From Cruorifilaria tuberocauda (taxonomy: Eukaryota > Nematoda > Chromadorea > Rhabditida > Onchocercidae), in NCBI GenBank assembly GCA_013365365.1, contig JABVXU010000201.1:32555-96554 (forward strand): 64,000 nucleotides of DNA. The letters are read 5' to 3'. Within the stretch, counting starts at the first letter, position 1; every line of letters begins with the position of its first letter. Both the position numbers and the translations under genes were made by a program. The notes below the pieces were generated by a model that was not told where the DNA came from, ran no database searches, and saw nothing but the letters and a program-made list of their open reading frames with translations. Below are positions 39,501 to 50,527 of the stretch, piece after piece.

Positions 39501-42500
39501 AACCTTAGGGCTTCTTTGCCGAAAGTTTGTTTTAATGATCAATCAATTCCAACTTCTTTATCAAATTATATATTATTTAAAGATAACGTTAAGTTAGTTT
39601 TCTTTTAGTGTTTTTAGGTAAATATTCGTCATATTTCGATAATTTTCTCGATCATTTTATTTTTTACAATATTTAAACTTTATATTTTCTTTATTTTTTC
39701 ATTTACAATTTTTTCTTGTTATTAATTCATTCATTCTTCATTTGAATTTTCTAATCCGATCTTTATATAATTTATCTAAGGAGGAAAAAGAAAGTGAAGG
39801 AAATAGAGAAAATTGTAATTTGTTTTTTCGATTGAATTATTTTAAATTTAAAAATAAAATTATTTTGATTTTAATTTAGTTTTGAATTAATTCTTTTATA
39901 TCAATACAATATGTCTTTATAAAAAAACACGAAAGTATAAATTCTTTTTAAATATAATTTTTGCAGCTTTCAGTTCTCAGTAATTTCATTTTCAGATTTT
40001 TGCTGCAAGTACTTGAGTATATCGATTGTGGAGATAATCAAATCAATCTTGAAATAATCGCATCTTCTATGAGTACGTTTAAAAATTAAAAAAGAAATTA
40101 AAAACTGTAATTTAAGTTAACATTATTCGATATATTTTTACTCTTCGTAAAATTTAAAAATTTAATGTAATACTTTCTTTGCATTATCATATTAACAAAT
40201 GCTAATTGAAGTAGAATTTACAAAGACGTACAAAGTTTTCTGCACAGTTTTGAACTTTGTTTAATGTTAAGATAATCTGAGATGCTAAGGAGTTTGACTT
40301 GAATTGAAATAAATTTAATTTCAGAGGTTGAGAAGCGTCGTATCTACGATGTTGTAAACGTTATGGAAGCTCTCGGTGCTATGGAAAAATCACATAAAAG
40401 TTTCTATATGTGGAAAGGATTGGATAATTTACCATCTATACTTTATAATCTTAAGGTATAAATAACTTACATTTTTTTAGTGATAACAAACTTTAACTGG
40501 AAGGTATTTACTTTAATCAACATATCTTACTGTCACTTCTTTCTTTTTTAGCTGTTGCAAAAATTCTTCAAGCAAAAAGATACTAATGAAATACAATCTT
40601 TCCACGAACTTATCATGCATTTCTCCTTCTTATCAATGATAATAGTTGATAATCAATGATAAAAGTACCGCCAATAAAATAATGTTAAGGAATTAAATGT
40701 ATTTGGAAAAATGAAGTACGATTGAATTTTTTTAAAGTATGCCTTCAAAATTGTAGAAAATGATTTAAAAAATTTGTCAAAATGTTTCATGGTTGTAAAA
40801 ATATTCAAATATTCCTAACTTTAAATTAAAAAAAAAAACGAAAAATTAAGAAAAGATTTTTTCTTTCTGAAATTTCGAGATTTGTATTTTAGATGGAAGC
40901 AGAGGAAGAAAATATTTATCAAAAAGTTTTAACAACACAACATATGATGACACGATTTATGGAAATAACTGATATGGACGAAAACGGTTTCACTTAAATT
41001 AATATTCAAGATTTTCTCAAAAAAAAAAAAAAATAAATTACTACGAAAAGATTAATTTGTAAGTTTGAATTGTAGGAAAATTTTAATTGAATTTATATAA
41101 TGTTAACTTAGTGATAGAATAACATTCCATACACCTAAATCATGATTAATTAAATAATTTATTAGACTCTGTAAGTGTTCAAAAGCCAATAACTCAATAT
41201 TGAGTGTTAAGAATCTTTAGATGGTGCGAGTTCATCACAGACATCTGATGATAATGATAATGATATTAACGTTACGGAACAATTAAACTCACCGGGAAAT
41301 AGCGGTAACGGAAGTTCAAAGAAGATCGAAAGCAAACGTCAACGTGGCTTAAATTCTCTAACATATCTATGCAAATATTTTTTCAAAATTTTACTCGCCG
41401 GATTGGTTAGTTCCTTTTTATTTCCATCAGTAACGGTGCTATCCTCAAGTTATCCGTGAAATAATGAGAGGGCGGTATAAGTGAACGAAATGATATTCAT
41501 ATTAATTAAATTAAACAAGTCGGATGTCACATAATTAATAGTAAATATATTAATATTACATAATTAATATTAATTAATATCGAAATTAATATTCTTTTAG
41601 TTTTTTAAAATTTTCATAGATAAATGAATAAAAAAAAGTGAATAAAAAATATTACTGGTGATTTTTCGAACATTTGTAGGATTATGAAGCTGATTATAAG
41701 GTAAGTTTGGATGTTGCAAGTACCATGCTAATTAAGGATCCCGATATTGATGGTTGTAAGCCGCCAGATCGCAGTAAGTTTTTTTCCCCTTATTAATAAA
41801 ATTACTTTTCTTAAAATTCCTTTTTGTTGAAAAATTATATGATAAAAAGAAATGGAACAGTCTTAGAGCATTGCAATTAAAGATTTGAATTAAAATAAAC
41901 TTTAGTTGAAAAGTATTAGTTACCATAAATTTATAACGATCCACTAAATTTATTCAATTTATAATTAATTTATTAGGTCGATGTCGACGAATCTACGATG
42001 TTGCAAATGTTTTAATTTCATTAGGACTAGTTGAACGTAAAATGTTTACTTTCGGGACGAAAAAAATTCCACTCTTCCTCTACTGTGGTCCTGAAATTAC
42101 CGGTAAAATTTCCTCAATCAATTCATTTTCTTTCAATCAACTATTATTTCATCGTAATATTTCCAGTATAAAAGAAGAAATATTTTGTGGAATATTTTCA
42201 GAAAACGGTAAATTTGATTTCTTCCATCATATTCGCTTCAATAAGCTATCGATAGATATGAAAAATTCAGAAGAAAAAAAGGCATATGAGGTGGAAGAGG
42301 AAAATTTGGAATCTTTCTTCCTCAAAAAGTAATTACTTGTTTTGTTCTTAAAATGATTTTAAAGAACATTTCATCTCTACTACGCCTGCTATTTTCATTT
42401 CAAAAAGAAAAAAAAGGTAAATGAAGTGGAATAAATATAATTTAACATTTTTAGAATTTATGAAAATGTTTATACGCTATAAATTTGCTTTACAGTATTA

Positions 42501-43625
42501 CTCGACAATAACAAAAATTTTTTTCTTTAGAAATAATAAGAAAAATCAAGCAGCTGAATCATCCGATAGCACTGATGAACCACCTGAGAAAAAAAGACGG
42601 ATTGAAGAAACAGTTCAGGTACTAATTCAGGAAAATGCAAATGTGGAAAAGGAAAATGTTCCGGTCGCTGTGGTAAATCGGATCATTCAATCAACCCAAC
42701 TACCTATGACTCTTCCAATTATACGGCCTCAACCACAGGTAAATTAGCTTCAAGTTTTATTTCTGAATGTAAAATTTTAGATCGTATTAAATTCAAGTTT
42801 CACTTTCTTCCAAATTTTTCCAATATTATTTTTAACAATTTTGTTTGCTTGCATATTTTTATAATATTTTATATGTTTGTCTTTTTACTTCATTATATTT
42901 CTTAAGTAAAACAATAAACGAACGACATCATGCCCTAATTATATATTTAGGTATAAACTTATCGAATACATATTCATTGCTCCAAGTTTACCATCACGAC
43001 CTTTTATTGAACTTTAACCTCTGAAATGAAATAATTAGATTCAATTGATTTATGTTATTTTAATCGCTTGAGATATTATATTGAGAGAGAAATAAACACT
43101 TTTTTAGAATTATTTAAAATTTTAGAATTATTAAAATAATCTTACACCCATTGATCGATTCTTAAGTTTAAACTTAAAAATTTTTTCATTGTTACTTCAT
43201 TGAGGTTTTTTTTTTTGCAGAAAACTGCTGATTTAGCATCAGTTTTTACTCCTCGAACTTTCGCACCTTTCAACGATTTTCAATCATTTATTCAACAGCA
43301 ACCAACAACAATAACCCAATTTATGCAATCACCAATTTACTCACAAAGATTTTTACCATTCGATCCAAGTATGATCCATTTGAATAACGGACATATGCTT
43401 CACAATACCGCTTCGTCACGGATCATGCGACAAAACAGTTTTAATTATCCACCTATTCCTTATTCGTTATCGTCAATGTCTTTCTTCCAACAATTATATG
43501 GTCCATTAGGTGATAACGGAAATATAAACTATCCGGCTTACATCAATACTATCAACAATTCTATCCATCCATCAATAATTTCAAGATCTTCAACATTTAG
43601 CATCGATTCAATATTAGGTTTATAA
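36546..43625 (+). CDS. efl-3: Atypical E2F transcription factor (E2F7/8 class)
   Basis: Fourteen exons: 36546-36611, 37481-37540, 37782-37854, 38231-39524, 39996-40072, 40325-40455, 40552-40644, 40893-40986, 41221-41405, 41680-41773, 41977-42102, 42202-42328, 42531-42738 and 43221-43625. They total 3033 bases (1010 residues). Two winged-helix DNA-binding domains define the class. The first runs from KTKTLGLLCRKFLLQVLEYI through INLEIIASSM to VEKRRIYDVVNVMEALG. The second runs from RGLNSLTYLCKYFFKILLAG through VSLDVASTMLIKD to CRRIYDVANVLISLGL. Each has its RRxYD DNA-contact motif. No DP-dimerisation or Rb-binding region is seen, as expected for E2F7/8, which repress cell-cycle genes without DP. 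A basic PPEKKRRIEE motif after the second domain is a likely nuclear signal. Exon 4 adds about 430 residues of repeats before domain 1. The start, the second-exon acceptor (37480 versus 37475) and the exon at 40552-40644 are the weakest parts. Confidence 0.93.
37321..37360 (-). repeat. Right arm of a 40-bp perfect inverted repeat
   Basis: Exact reverse complement of 31201-31240, lying about 115 bases upstream of the exon with acceptor at 37475-37480 of the E2F-like gene. See the left arm. Confidence 0.9.
39113..39450 (+). repeat. 21-nt coding tandem repeat (IQQNPNG-type heptads) inside the E2F exon
   Basis: About 16 degenerate copies of a seven-residue unit, I/M-Q-Q-N-P-N/S-G/E, are encoded by a 21-nt repeat with the core 'aattcaacagaatcc'. 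It forms the end of the repetitive insertion, immediately before the first DNA-binding domain. Because the period is a multiple of three, antisense and other frames also stay open here; I treat those as shadows. Confidence 0.9.
42103..42201 (+). other. 99-nt in-frame intron, possible exitron
   Basis: This segment has a GTAAAA donor and a TTTTCAG acceptor, is exactly 33 codons long and contains no in-frame stop. Splicing it out or keeping it both leave the E2F reading frame intact, just after the second DNA-binding domain. The intron-like T-rich ends favour removal in the main transcript. Confidence 0.5.
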
Positions 43626-43798
43626 AGAGAGCAATCAGGTTAATTGGAGTTAGAAATTTCTTTCTCAATAGAAGAATATTATTAGTCATTAATCAGGAAG
43701 CTTATTACACATGGAATTAGAAGTATGGAAGCTTACAGCAACGTATAATTATAAATTTGTCAATTTCTTTTTTCTTTCATATTCTTTCTGATTAGCAT

Positions 43799-43954
43799 AA
43801 TAATTATCAGAGCCCATATTATCCACCGGGATACTTACCATAGCTTATTCTGCTCAGTAGAATAATTATCAGAGCCCATATTATCTACCGGGATACTTAC
43901 CATAGCTTATTCTGCTCAGTAGAATAATTATCAGAGTTCACATTGTCCACCGTA
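43799..43954. repeat. 62-bp tandem repeat, 2.5 copies
   Basis: Copies at 43799-43860 and 43861-43922 differ at a single base. A third, partial and diverged copy runs to about 43954. The unit begins aataattatcagagcccata. No coding frame was seen. Confidence 0.9.
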
Positions 43955-44660
43955 ACATGTTTACATGTGCTATTAATAGCATCTCTTTCAAAATCTAGAC
44001 TTCCGTTCTTAATTCTTGTGAATAGAAAATACTGTACAAAATTATCAGAACGTCAATCAAATTCTCCCTTCAAATTTTTGTGATTTTTTAAAAAACTTTT
44101 TTTAGGTGCAAAAATTGATAGAAATGACGGTTATGTATATTATTTTATTGTACAGTATTTTGTATCATATTTATATATTCCAAAATATTTATATATTTCA
44201 ATTGTTTCCTTATACATTTCCTAATTTCTGTAACATTTCATTATGTTACAGATATATTTTATTTTACTTCATTTCACCTAGATTACTACCACTTAGCTTA
44301 CTATCTTATCTTCTAAAATGGTGTCATATCTTGTGATGCTATTTCATCGGTGATCCATTCAGAATTACTTTCCAATTTTATTGTTAGTAACTTTGAGTTA
44401 CTTTTAAATTTCACTGGTGATTTACTCAGTGACTCCTATACAAGCGTCTGATTACTTAATTGTCGGGTGAAATGTTTATCATTTATTTTATAGAATTACC
44501 AATTGATATATTTAACTTTATCTAATTTAATAATTGAAACAGCAAAAATCGATTTAGAGAAGATTTATTGATAATTCATTATCATTTATTAGTACCATAG
44601 CAGCTAAAGTCGACTGCATAGATAGGTTTAGAGGCAATAATCTATACCGTTCGATTGATA

Positions 44661-44722
44661 GTCTATACCGGTCCGATCAATCTATACCACAGTCTATACC
44701 GGTCCGATCAATCTATACCACT
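44661..44722. repeat. 31-bp tandem repeat, two near-perfect copies plus a decayed one
   Basis: Copies at 44661-44691 and 44692-44722, unit core tctataccggtccgatcaat. A diverged third copy precedes them at about 44641-44660. Confidence 0.88.
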
Positions 44723-45149
44723 TACTGTCCATTGTTTCAAGAACGGAAGAAACAGTAAAATTATTTATTGTTTCTTTTCAGCTTATTATTCATTTTAATA
44801 TTATTTATGTTTGTCTAATTTTATGTTTGACTAATAATAGATTTATTATTTCTTCCTTTTATACAAATTTTTACTATATTCCATTGTAAATTTCTATTCG
44901 CACAATTTTCATTTCAAATTTTTGATCATTAAGAGAGTGCTTAAAAGTGCTTACAAAGCATTTCGTTCGTTCCATAAATCTTTATTTTCATAGATTTTGT
45001 GAAAATCTTCAAGTTTCCATCCATTTCTATAAATTGTGAAGTTTATCATTTATGTATACCGAGAAATAAATGTAACACTAACGTTGCATATCTCTTAAAG
45101 TGTCTTAAAGACTAATTGCAAACAAACAGCTACAAAAGGGTTTTGTTGC

Positions 45150-45410
45150 AAAACAAATAGCCAAATATTTTTGGACAAAAGCGTATTCATAGGCTTTTTT
45201 TTACAATTGGGAGCGCAAACTATCTATCTAGTTGTGAGTTTGACTATTACAAACATGAACAAAAATTTTTTTTGGACCTTTTAAAACATGGGTTTGCTAT
45301 CGAAAAGAGTTATGGATTAATTGGGATCCAACAAACCAGACAGTACTTGCAAATGAACAGGTAGTTAATGGAAAGGGATAGCGCTCAGGTGCAGTCGTTG
45401 AAAATTCATA
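45150..45410 (+). pseudogene. leuS: Fragment of a bacterial (Wolbachia-like) leucyl-tRNA synthetase gene
   Basis: Conceptual reading in shifting frames gives pieces of bacterial LeuRS in the correct order: FFYNWERKLS (about 45196-45225); then [20 protein letters not shown] (45230-45289); then [20 protein letters not shown] (45307-45366); then NGKG, a TAG stop at 45379-45381 where Trp is expected, and RSGAVVE. In bacterial LeuRS this is the catalytic-core stretch around 'YYKHEQ...[16 protein letters not shown]...GWRSG'. At least two frameshifts and one nonsense change show that it is dead. The fragment covers well under a fifth of the usual gene. The best inference is a nuclear insertion of endosymbiont DNA (nuwt); a mitochondrial-type nuclear LARS2 copy is less likely but not excluded. 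No other bacterial gene piece was recognised nearby. Confidence 0.75.
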
Positions 45411-46600
45411 GGATTTTGCTAAATTAGCCGTTATCAATTCATTTCAACCAAATCATTTCCCTAATTCCTAAATGGGTGTTTGGATATCTTCACAGAGTAA
45501 TTAGCTTGTGTGTATATGATATAAAAATTCAAAAACGATTGTTAAGTATTAATTTTTTAAAGTCTATAAAATAGTTAAAAGTTTTAAGAAACAAAAATGA
45601 ATTTCAGGGAAAGAAATGCAAAATTATCAGAATTAAGTAATTTAATTTGGGAATTTGATAACGTATCAGCGCATGCATAGGCGACAAATTATTATTAGTA
45701 AACAATAATATATGAAATAATAAGAAGAGATTGTAAAAAGCATACTTGTTAATGAGTTAAAAATTTGGATTGAAACAAAATTACTGAAACAAAAATAAAT
45801 TGGCAAAATATCGCGTGTATTGGGAAAGTAAAGAGAGTTGGGCTGATTTGTATTTGTGGTACAATTATCGTGAACTTTGATTAGACTGAATTGGGGGATG
45901 ATTTTATGAAGGTTGAATTTGGTAAAAAAGGTTTCCTTATCGTGAATTTTGAATCAGGCCGAATTAGAGATCGTTTAGTGTAGGACGATTTTGGTGGAAA
46001 ATTTCTTGCACAGAGATTTATAGTACTGTAGTACTGTAGTACAAGAAGAATGGAATAATAGTTTTATTTCTGTGAAACAACAATGAAATAACACAATACC
46101 TATCACTACTAACATGACCTTTTATAAATAAAATTTTGGAAAGAGGAGATTAACAAAAATAGGAATGTTTGAATTAGTTATCTGAGACAAAGAAAAGCAC
46201 TGAAATGCAAATTATCTGTGAGAAAATAGAAACGGACAAACGGGAACACAGAACAATTTCTATAAAACAGTTTTCATAATGAAGATATCCAGTACAGGTA
46301 CCAGTAAAAACATCTTACATTTTACAAATAATGATTCATAAAAAGCAAAGATTCAAGAATTTAATAAAAATTAATTTCGAGAAATCTGAAAAAGAGAAAA
46401 ACTATCATGAGGTAGGAATTTAGGTTGCTGTACATCATTTCATCATCTATAGAATTAACAATTATTTTTATGTGGTTTCGGGTTTTCATCGACATTCTCA
46501 AGAAAGAATGTCGTGAAAATTTGATTTGGGAAGTTTTTTCATTTGGTTAGATTCACGGACAATTTAAAACTGTGTCGATGAAATCAAGAAGAAGAGGAAG
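45411..46600. other. Non-coding sequence after the leuS relic
   Basis: No gene was seen. There is a weak imperfect duplication (about 45865-45915 versus 45940-45990, both starting 'tatcgtgaa') and a short 'tagtactg' triplet repeat near 46020-46042. Whether the endosymbiont-derived segment extends into here could not be judged by eye. Confidence 0.35.
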
Positions 46601-46609
46601 GATGATGAA

Positions 46610-48455
46610 ATCCTTTGTTCTGGATTTGATATTGTAAGCTAAATGTATGCTTGTGATTTTACAAGCTTTGTTAAGGAAATCCTTTGTTCTTAAATTTAAA
46701 ATTATATACATTTGATTGGTCATGATCCTCCCTCCTCCAGAATAAAGAAGTACCAAACTATGAAGCATTGGAAAGGTTTGGTTTCAAGGAGGGTGGCGGC
46801 TTAAGGAAAGGATATAGCGATTACCCCATTCCCTTGTCTGACTGAATATCGTTTTTTAATACTTGGCTGGATATTTTAGAAAAATTTAATGTGTTAATGT
46901 CGTGTTATTGTATGCTATGAAATCTAAAGTAATAAAGGTTTAATTACCCAAGTTTGAGGTACACAAAAGTATCAACTATCACGGAAGCTAGCAATTTGCT
47001 TACTTACGAATAGAAAGAAAGATTATCACGGTCAAAGAAGATCGTCGACAATAACAGGAAAGAAAGAAAGAACACTAGAAAGGAACAACTTAAATCTTGC
47101 CGCGGTTGAAGGAAATCCCCGACAAATTGTGGTGCATTCGAGAAACGTTCGCTTTTTGTTACAAGTAATATGATCAATGGTTATCTTTCATCTCTCAAAC
47201 ACTTCTGAGAGAATCAGAATGCTATCAAACATGAAATCACACTTCTTGTTCTGCTAAGAAGCAGAACTGTCCACAAATTTTAAACCATATCAGACGGTCC
47301 AAAGTTATCTCAAACCGGGCTCCTTCGTACTTATGTAATTGGACTGTATTCAATAATACGGGTAGCTTTGGAAAACAAAAAGTGATGACTATAAAACCTG
47401 GGATTCCCAGGCCATCTTCGACCAAGTACTAAAGCAGGCTCAACGTTGCTTAACTTGACAGATCGAATGAGATGACGTACTTTCATGATCGTAGATATGT
47501 GTTTGCACAAACGTAACAAACACGTTCACAAAATCTTTATCATATAGTAAAAGGACGTAAGACTTGAAAGACTGTTTGGCACACTCGACTTGATCGCTTG
47601 AAGAAGAGGTTTAGCAGAACTGATTGAAATTGCAATAATTGATCGATCACTGATTGTTTTTTCACGTGAAAGATTCTGATGGATGCTTCTCGTTGATCGT
47701 TGATAGTCGCTGTTATAACGTTGTAACGCTTACTATTACTTCTTGATTTGAACGTTCAACGTGGAGTTTTGTCCTGAGATTAACCATATTTGTTTCTTTG
47801 AGTTAGACGGAGGTCAACTTTTTTGCTTGCGGGAAAAGTTAATCGGTCCTTTGGATAAATAAACACAGAAAGGTTGTGAGGTCATCACTGCATGAAACTG
47901 ATAGTGAGCAAAGAATTATCTAAATATATCTTGGATGAAGTTGATACTAACATGGACTCATTGAGGCGCCCTTATTAAACTAACAATCAATGCGTGATTG
48001 TGTACTATTCGATGACTGATAGCGTTATCGTTTTTGAAACTCTTCAGAATTGATAATGTTGTACTATCAAGTTTGTTCTAATAAAGGTTCATTATCCAAG
48101 TAAAAGCAAGAAAGAACACTGTCAGTATTGTCACCCTCACAGAAGAACGTTGACAGTTCTTGAATTAACATTGTAAGTTAAAATTGTATGTCCTTTGTTT
48201 CAATCTCTGAATTTTACCATGATCCTCCCTCCACCAGAACAACGAGAGCCAAGCACCACAAGCATTTCTAAGGATTAGCTTCAAAGCTGCTTGACGAAAG
48301 AGTGAAATAGTTTCTCTCTCCCTTTGTCTTACTCATATTGTCTTTAAATTGTCAGTTAAAACTCTCCTTGATATGCCGAATTGATAATGCTAATGTTGTG
48401 CTATTATATATTATCAAATCTGTCGCATAAAGGTTTAATTACCCAAGTTTGAAGT
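46610..48455. mobile_element. Diverged direct repeats, LTR-like; probable retroelement remnant
   Basis: Two homologous blocks of roughly 240-330 bp lie 1.5 kb apart: about 46610-46960 and 48165-48455. They share, in order, 'ttgtaag.taaa', 'cctttgtt', 'catgatcctccctcc', a diverged middle, and 'aaaggtttaattacccaagt'. A third copy of only the right-hand end is at about 48045-48105. The first block has AATAAA shortly before its shared terminus, as a retroviral-type LTR would. The interior has higher GC than its flanks but no intact gag or pol could be read. Element class is unknown. Confidence 0.4.
47966..48014 (+). repeat. 49-bp dispersed repeat, copy 1
   Basis: Matches 49575-49623 at 46 of 49 positions and begins gcgcccttattaaactaaca. 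Copy 2 ends at the candidate start codon of the zinc-finger relic. Confidence 0.85.
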
Positions 48456-48888
48456 GCTACCTAAGCGTAACGGTTGTCACATCTGTCCGATACAGAAGCC
48501 AGCAGTCTGGTTCCCGCAATTCCTCAGTCCTGTAAGAACACCCTCGATCATATATATCACTGTTACAGAAGGTTAAATTCATCGAATGTCAATCAGAAGC
48601 AGTATTCCAGAAAATTTGTACTTCAAAAAAGCGAATGATTACAATGAAACATCAAAAAGCTGTGACAAGCAACTATAAGGTGAAGTAAACAAAACAAGTA
48701 AACAAAAAGGTAAACAAGACAAATCATATCCGTCACAGAGTTTCTTCGAAATTTGTGGAAGAAGCAGGTGACAGCAATAGATGACAAAATTAAGGACGAA
48801 TAATTAAATTGCTGAAAATTTAATTAATGAAACACAAATTGAATTAGCAGAAATGACGAAATAGCAACACAGATATTCTTAGCTTAGC

Positions 48889-49014
48889 TTATTTCTTCGC
48901 ACTATGAAACTTCTTCACGTGTGATTTCAACGTAAGTTCGCTTGAGAAGCTTCGATTACAAGTAGAAAAAAGAAGCTTCTCATTGCTGTGAATTTGTATA
49001 TTAATAAAAATAGT
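48889..49014 (-). pseudogene. C2H2 zinc-finger remnant, minus strand
   Basis: The minus-strand reading ends STCNRSFSSELTLKSHVKKF then HSAKK and a stop. The C2H2 linker-like HSNEK precedes it, and the second Cys and both His of one finger are present, but the first Cys of the C-x2-C pair is replaced. It looks like the last finger of a decayed C2H2 gene, oriented opposite to the zinc-finger sequence at 49.6-50.5 kb. Confidence 0.5.
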
Positions 49015-49574
49015 GCATTTTTCTTGAACTATTTGTAAATCAATGATATAAATTGCAACTTCCACATTGATAGCATTTCTCAATTTTAATAATACTGGAA
49101 TATTATGCAAACAGTATTAGCTTTTTATAAATAATTTTTCTAAATGTAATATAAGAGATGAAATGAAATCATTCATAATAAAAGATTAAACATCAATTGT
49201 AAATATTTTATTACTTTATATCAATCATTAATGCATGTAATTTGTTGAAGCACTTATGGCTCCAATTCTTTGATTTGATAGTTACAATTACTGAATGATC
49301 GCTGCCATATTCTCATTCACAAATTTTATCACTTTTAATTTCATTTCAATAAATTTCAGTATTTTTTAATTTCAAATTTCAATGAATCATTTTTACCGTT
49401 CTTCACATTATGTGAATAAATTCACGATGAACGTATAAATAAGCACTTCTTCTTGAGATCACAATTATCTTTCGATAAAATTCGTAGTTATACATTTCGA
49501 GCGGATTTTGCTTTTAAGCGCCCATAATTCATCTGCGCCTGAATAACTTTGATATTTGTTATCGTGAATAAAAA

Positions 49575-49623
49575 GCGCCCTTACTGAACTAACAATGAAT
49601 GCGTGATTGTGTACTATTCGATG
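49575..49623 (+). repeat. 49-bp dispersed repeat, copy 2
   Basis: Partner of 47966-48014 with three mismatches. Its last three bases are the ATG of the zinc-finger ORF. Confidence 0.85.
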
Positions 49624-50527
49624 CTAATTCATTCAGAGAAACATTCTTCTTTAAGCAAACTTTCAAAGAGTAAACGACGTGATTTCAATAAGCAACCATT
49701 TACTGTATTGGTAAATTCAGATATATTTGAAAATCGGCAAGAGGTCGAATCCATCGATATGTATTTTATCTATTTATCCATCCTCTTCTTTCACATAAAC
49801 ATCCAAATTATAGTAAGTTATTCATTAAACATTTCAAAAAGTTAACATTTCGATGACTTCAAACTTTCAGTGTTAGCTGAGACGAATAATTCTATTTAAG
49901 GAATCACAAACGGAAGAAACCGAACCGTTAGATTTATCGATGCCACAACTGAATCATGAACAAACCAAATCACAGGATTCATTAATTAAAGAAGCGGATA
50001 AAGAGCCGTCGAATTTATCAGTCGAAGGACCGAATGCTGATATTTGTCAAAACCAAATACGGAAATTGAAAAAACATAGGAGAATTCATGTCGCTAAAAG
50101 GCCGTATAACTACTGTTCGAGATGCAAGAAAAGTCTCTCTACTCTATCGAATTTGAGAAAGCGTATGAAGCACACCGGTGAAAAGCTGTACAATTGTTCG
50201 GAATGTGAGAAAAGATTCTTCCGATTATGGGATTTGAAGACTCATATGCAGAGCCATACCGGTGTAAAGCCATACAATTGTTCGGCGTGCAAGAAAAGTT
50301 ACGCTTACTCATCAAGTTTAAAAACTCCTATGAAGATCCACGCAAGTAAAAAGCCGTACAGTTGTTCAATATGCGGAAAAAGTTTCTTCCATAAGTATCA
50401 TTTAAAAAATCACATAAATATTCATAACAAACTTTTCAACTGTCCTACTTGTAAGCACAAACACTCCCATCAGAATACATTTTGAAATCACATAAGAAGA
50501 AATCCCATACTGAAAATGGACACAGCT
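49621..50527 (+). pseudogene. Decaying multi-C2H2 zinc-finger protein with PLDLS motif
   Basis: A first exon at 49621-49743 (MLIHSEKHSSLSKLSKSKRR...) may splice, phase 0, to 49901 onward, where the frame begins ESQTEETEPLDLSMP. PLDLS matches the PxDLS motif by which repressors recruit CtBP. About five fingers follow. Finger 1 (CSRC...) lacks its first His. Finger 2 (CSECEKRFFRLWDLKTHMQS) is complete. Finger 3 (CSAC...LKTPMKIH) has Pro for the first His. Finger 4 (CSICGKSFFHKYHLKNHINI) is complete. Finger 5 is cut by a stop at 50483-50485; a +1 shift restores LKSHKKKSHTENGHS and a stop near 50527. The lost ligands and the frameshift point to a pseudogene or a very recently damaged DNA-binding protein. 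A strain polymorphism or sequencing error could explain the last frameshift alone, but not the lost His residues. Confidence 0.65.

Larger units (their letters stand above)
43626..45149. other. E2F gene 3' flank with tandem repeats
   Basis: No gene was recognised. The stretch contains the 62-bp and 31-bp tandem repeats listed below. The ORF at 44106-44336 is hydrophobic and AT-rich and has no splice or family support. Confidence 0.5.

Noticed and set aside
47237..47519. Two overlapping 62-residue minus-strand ORFs
   Set aside because: They overlap each other in different frames, lack motifs, and lie inside the LTR-like repeat region.
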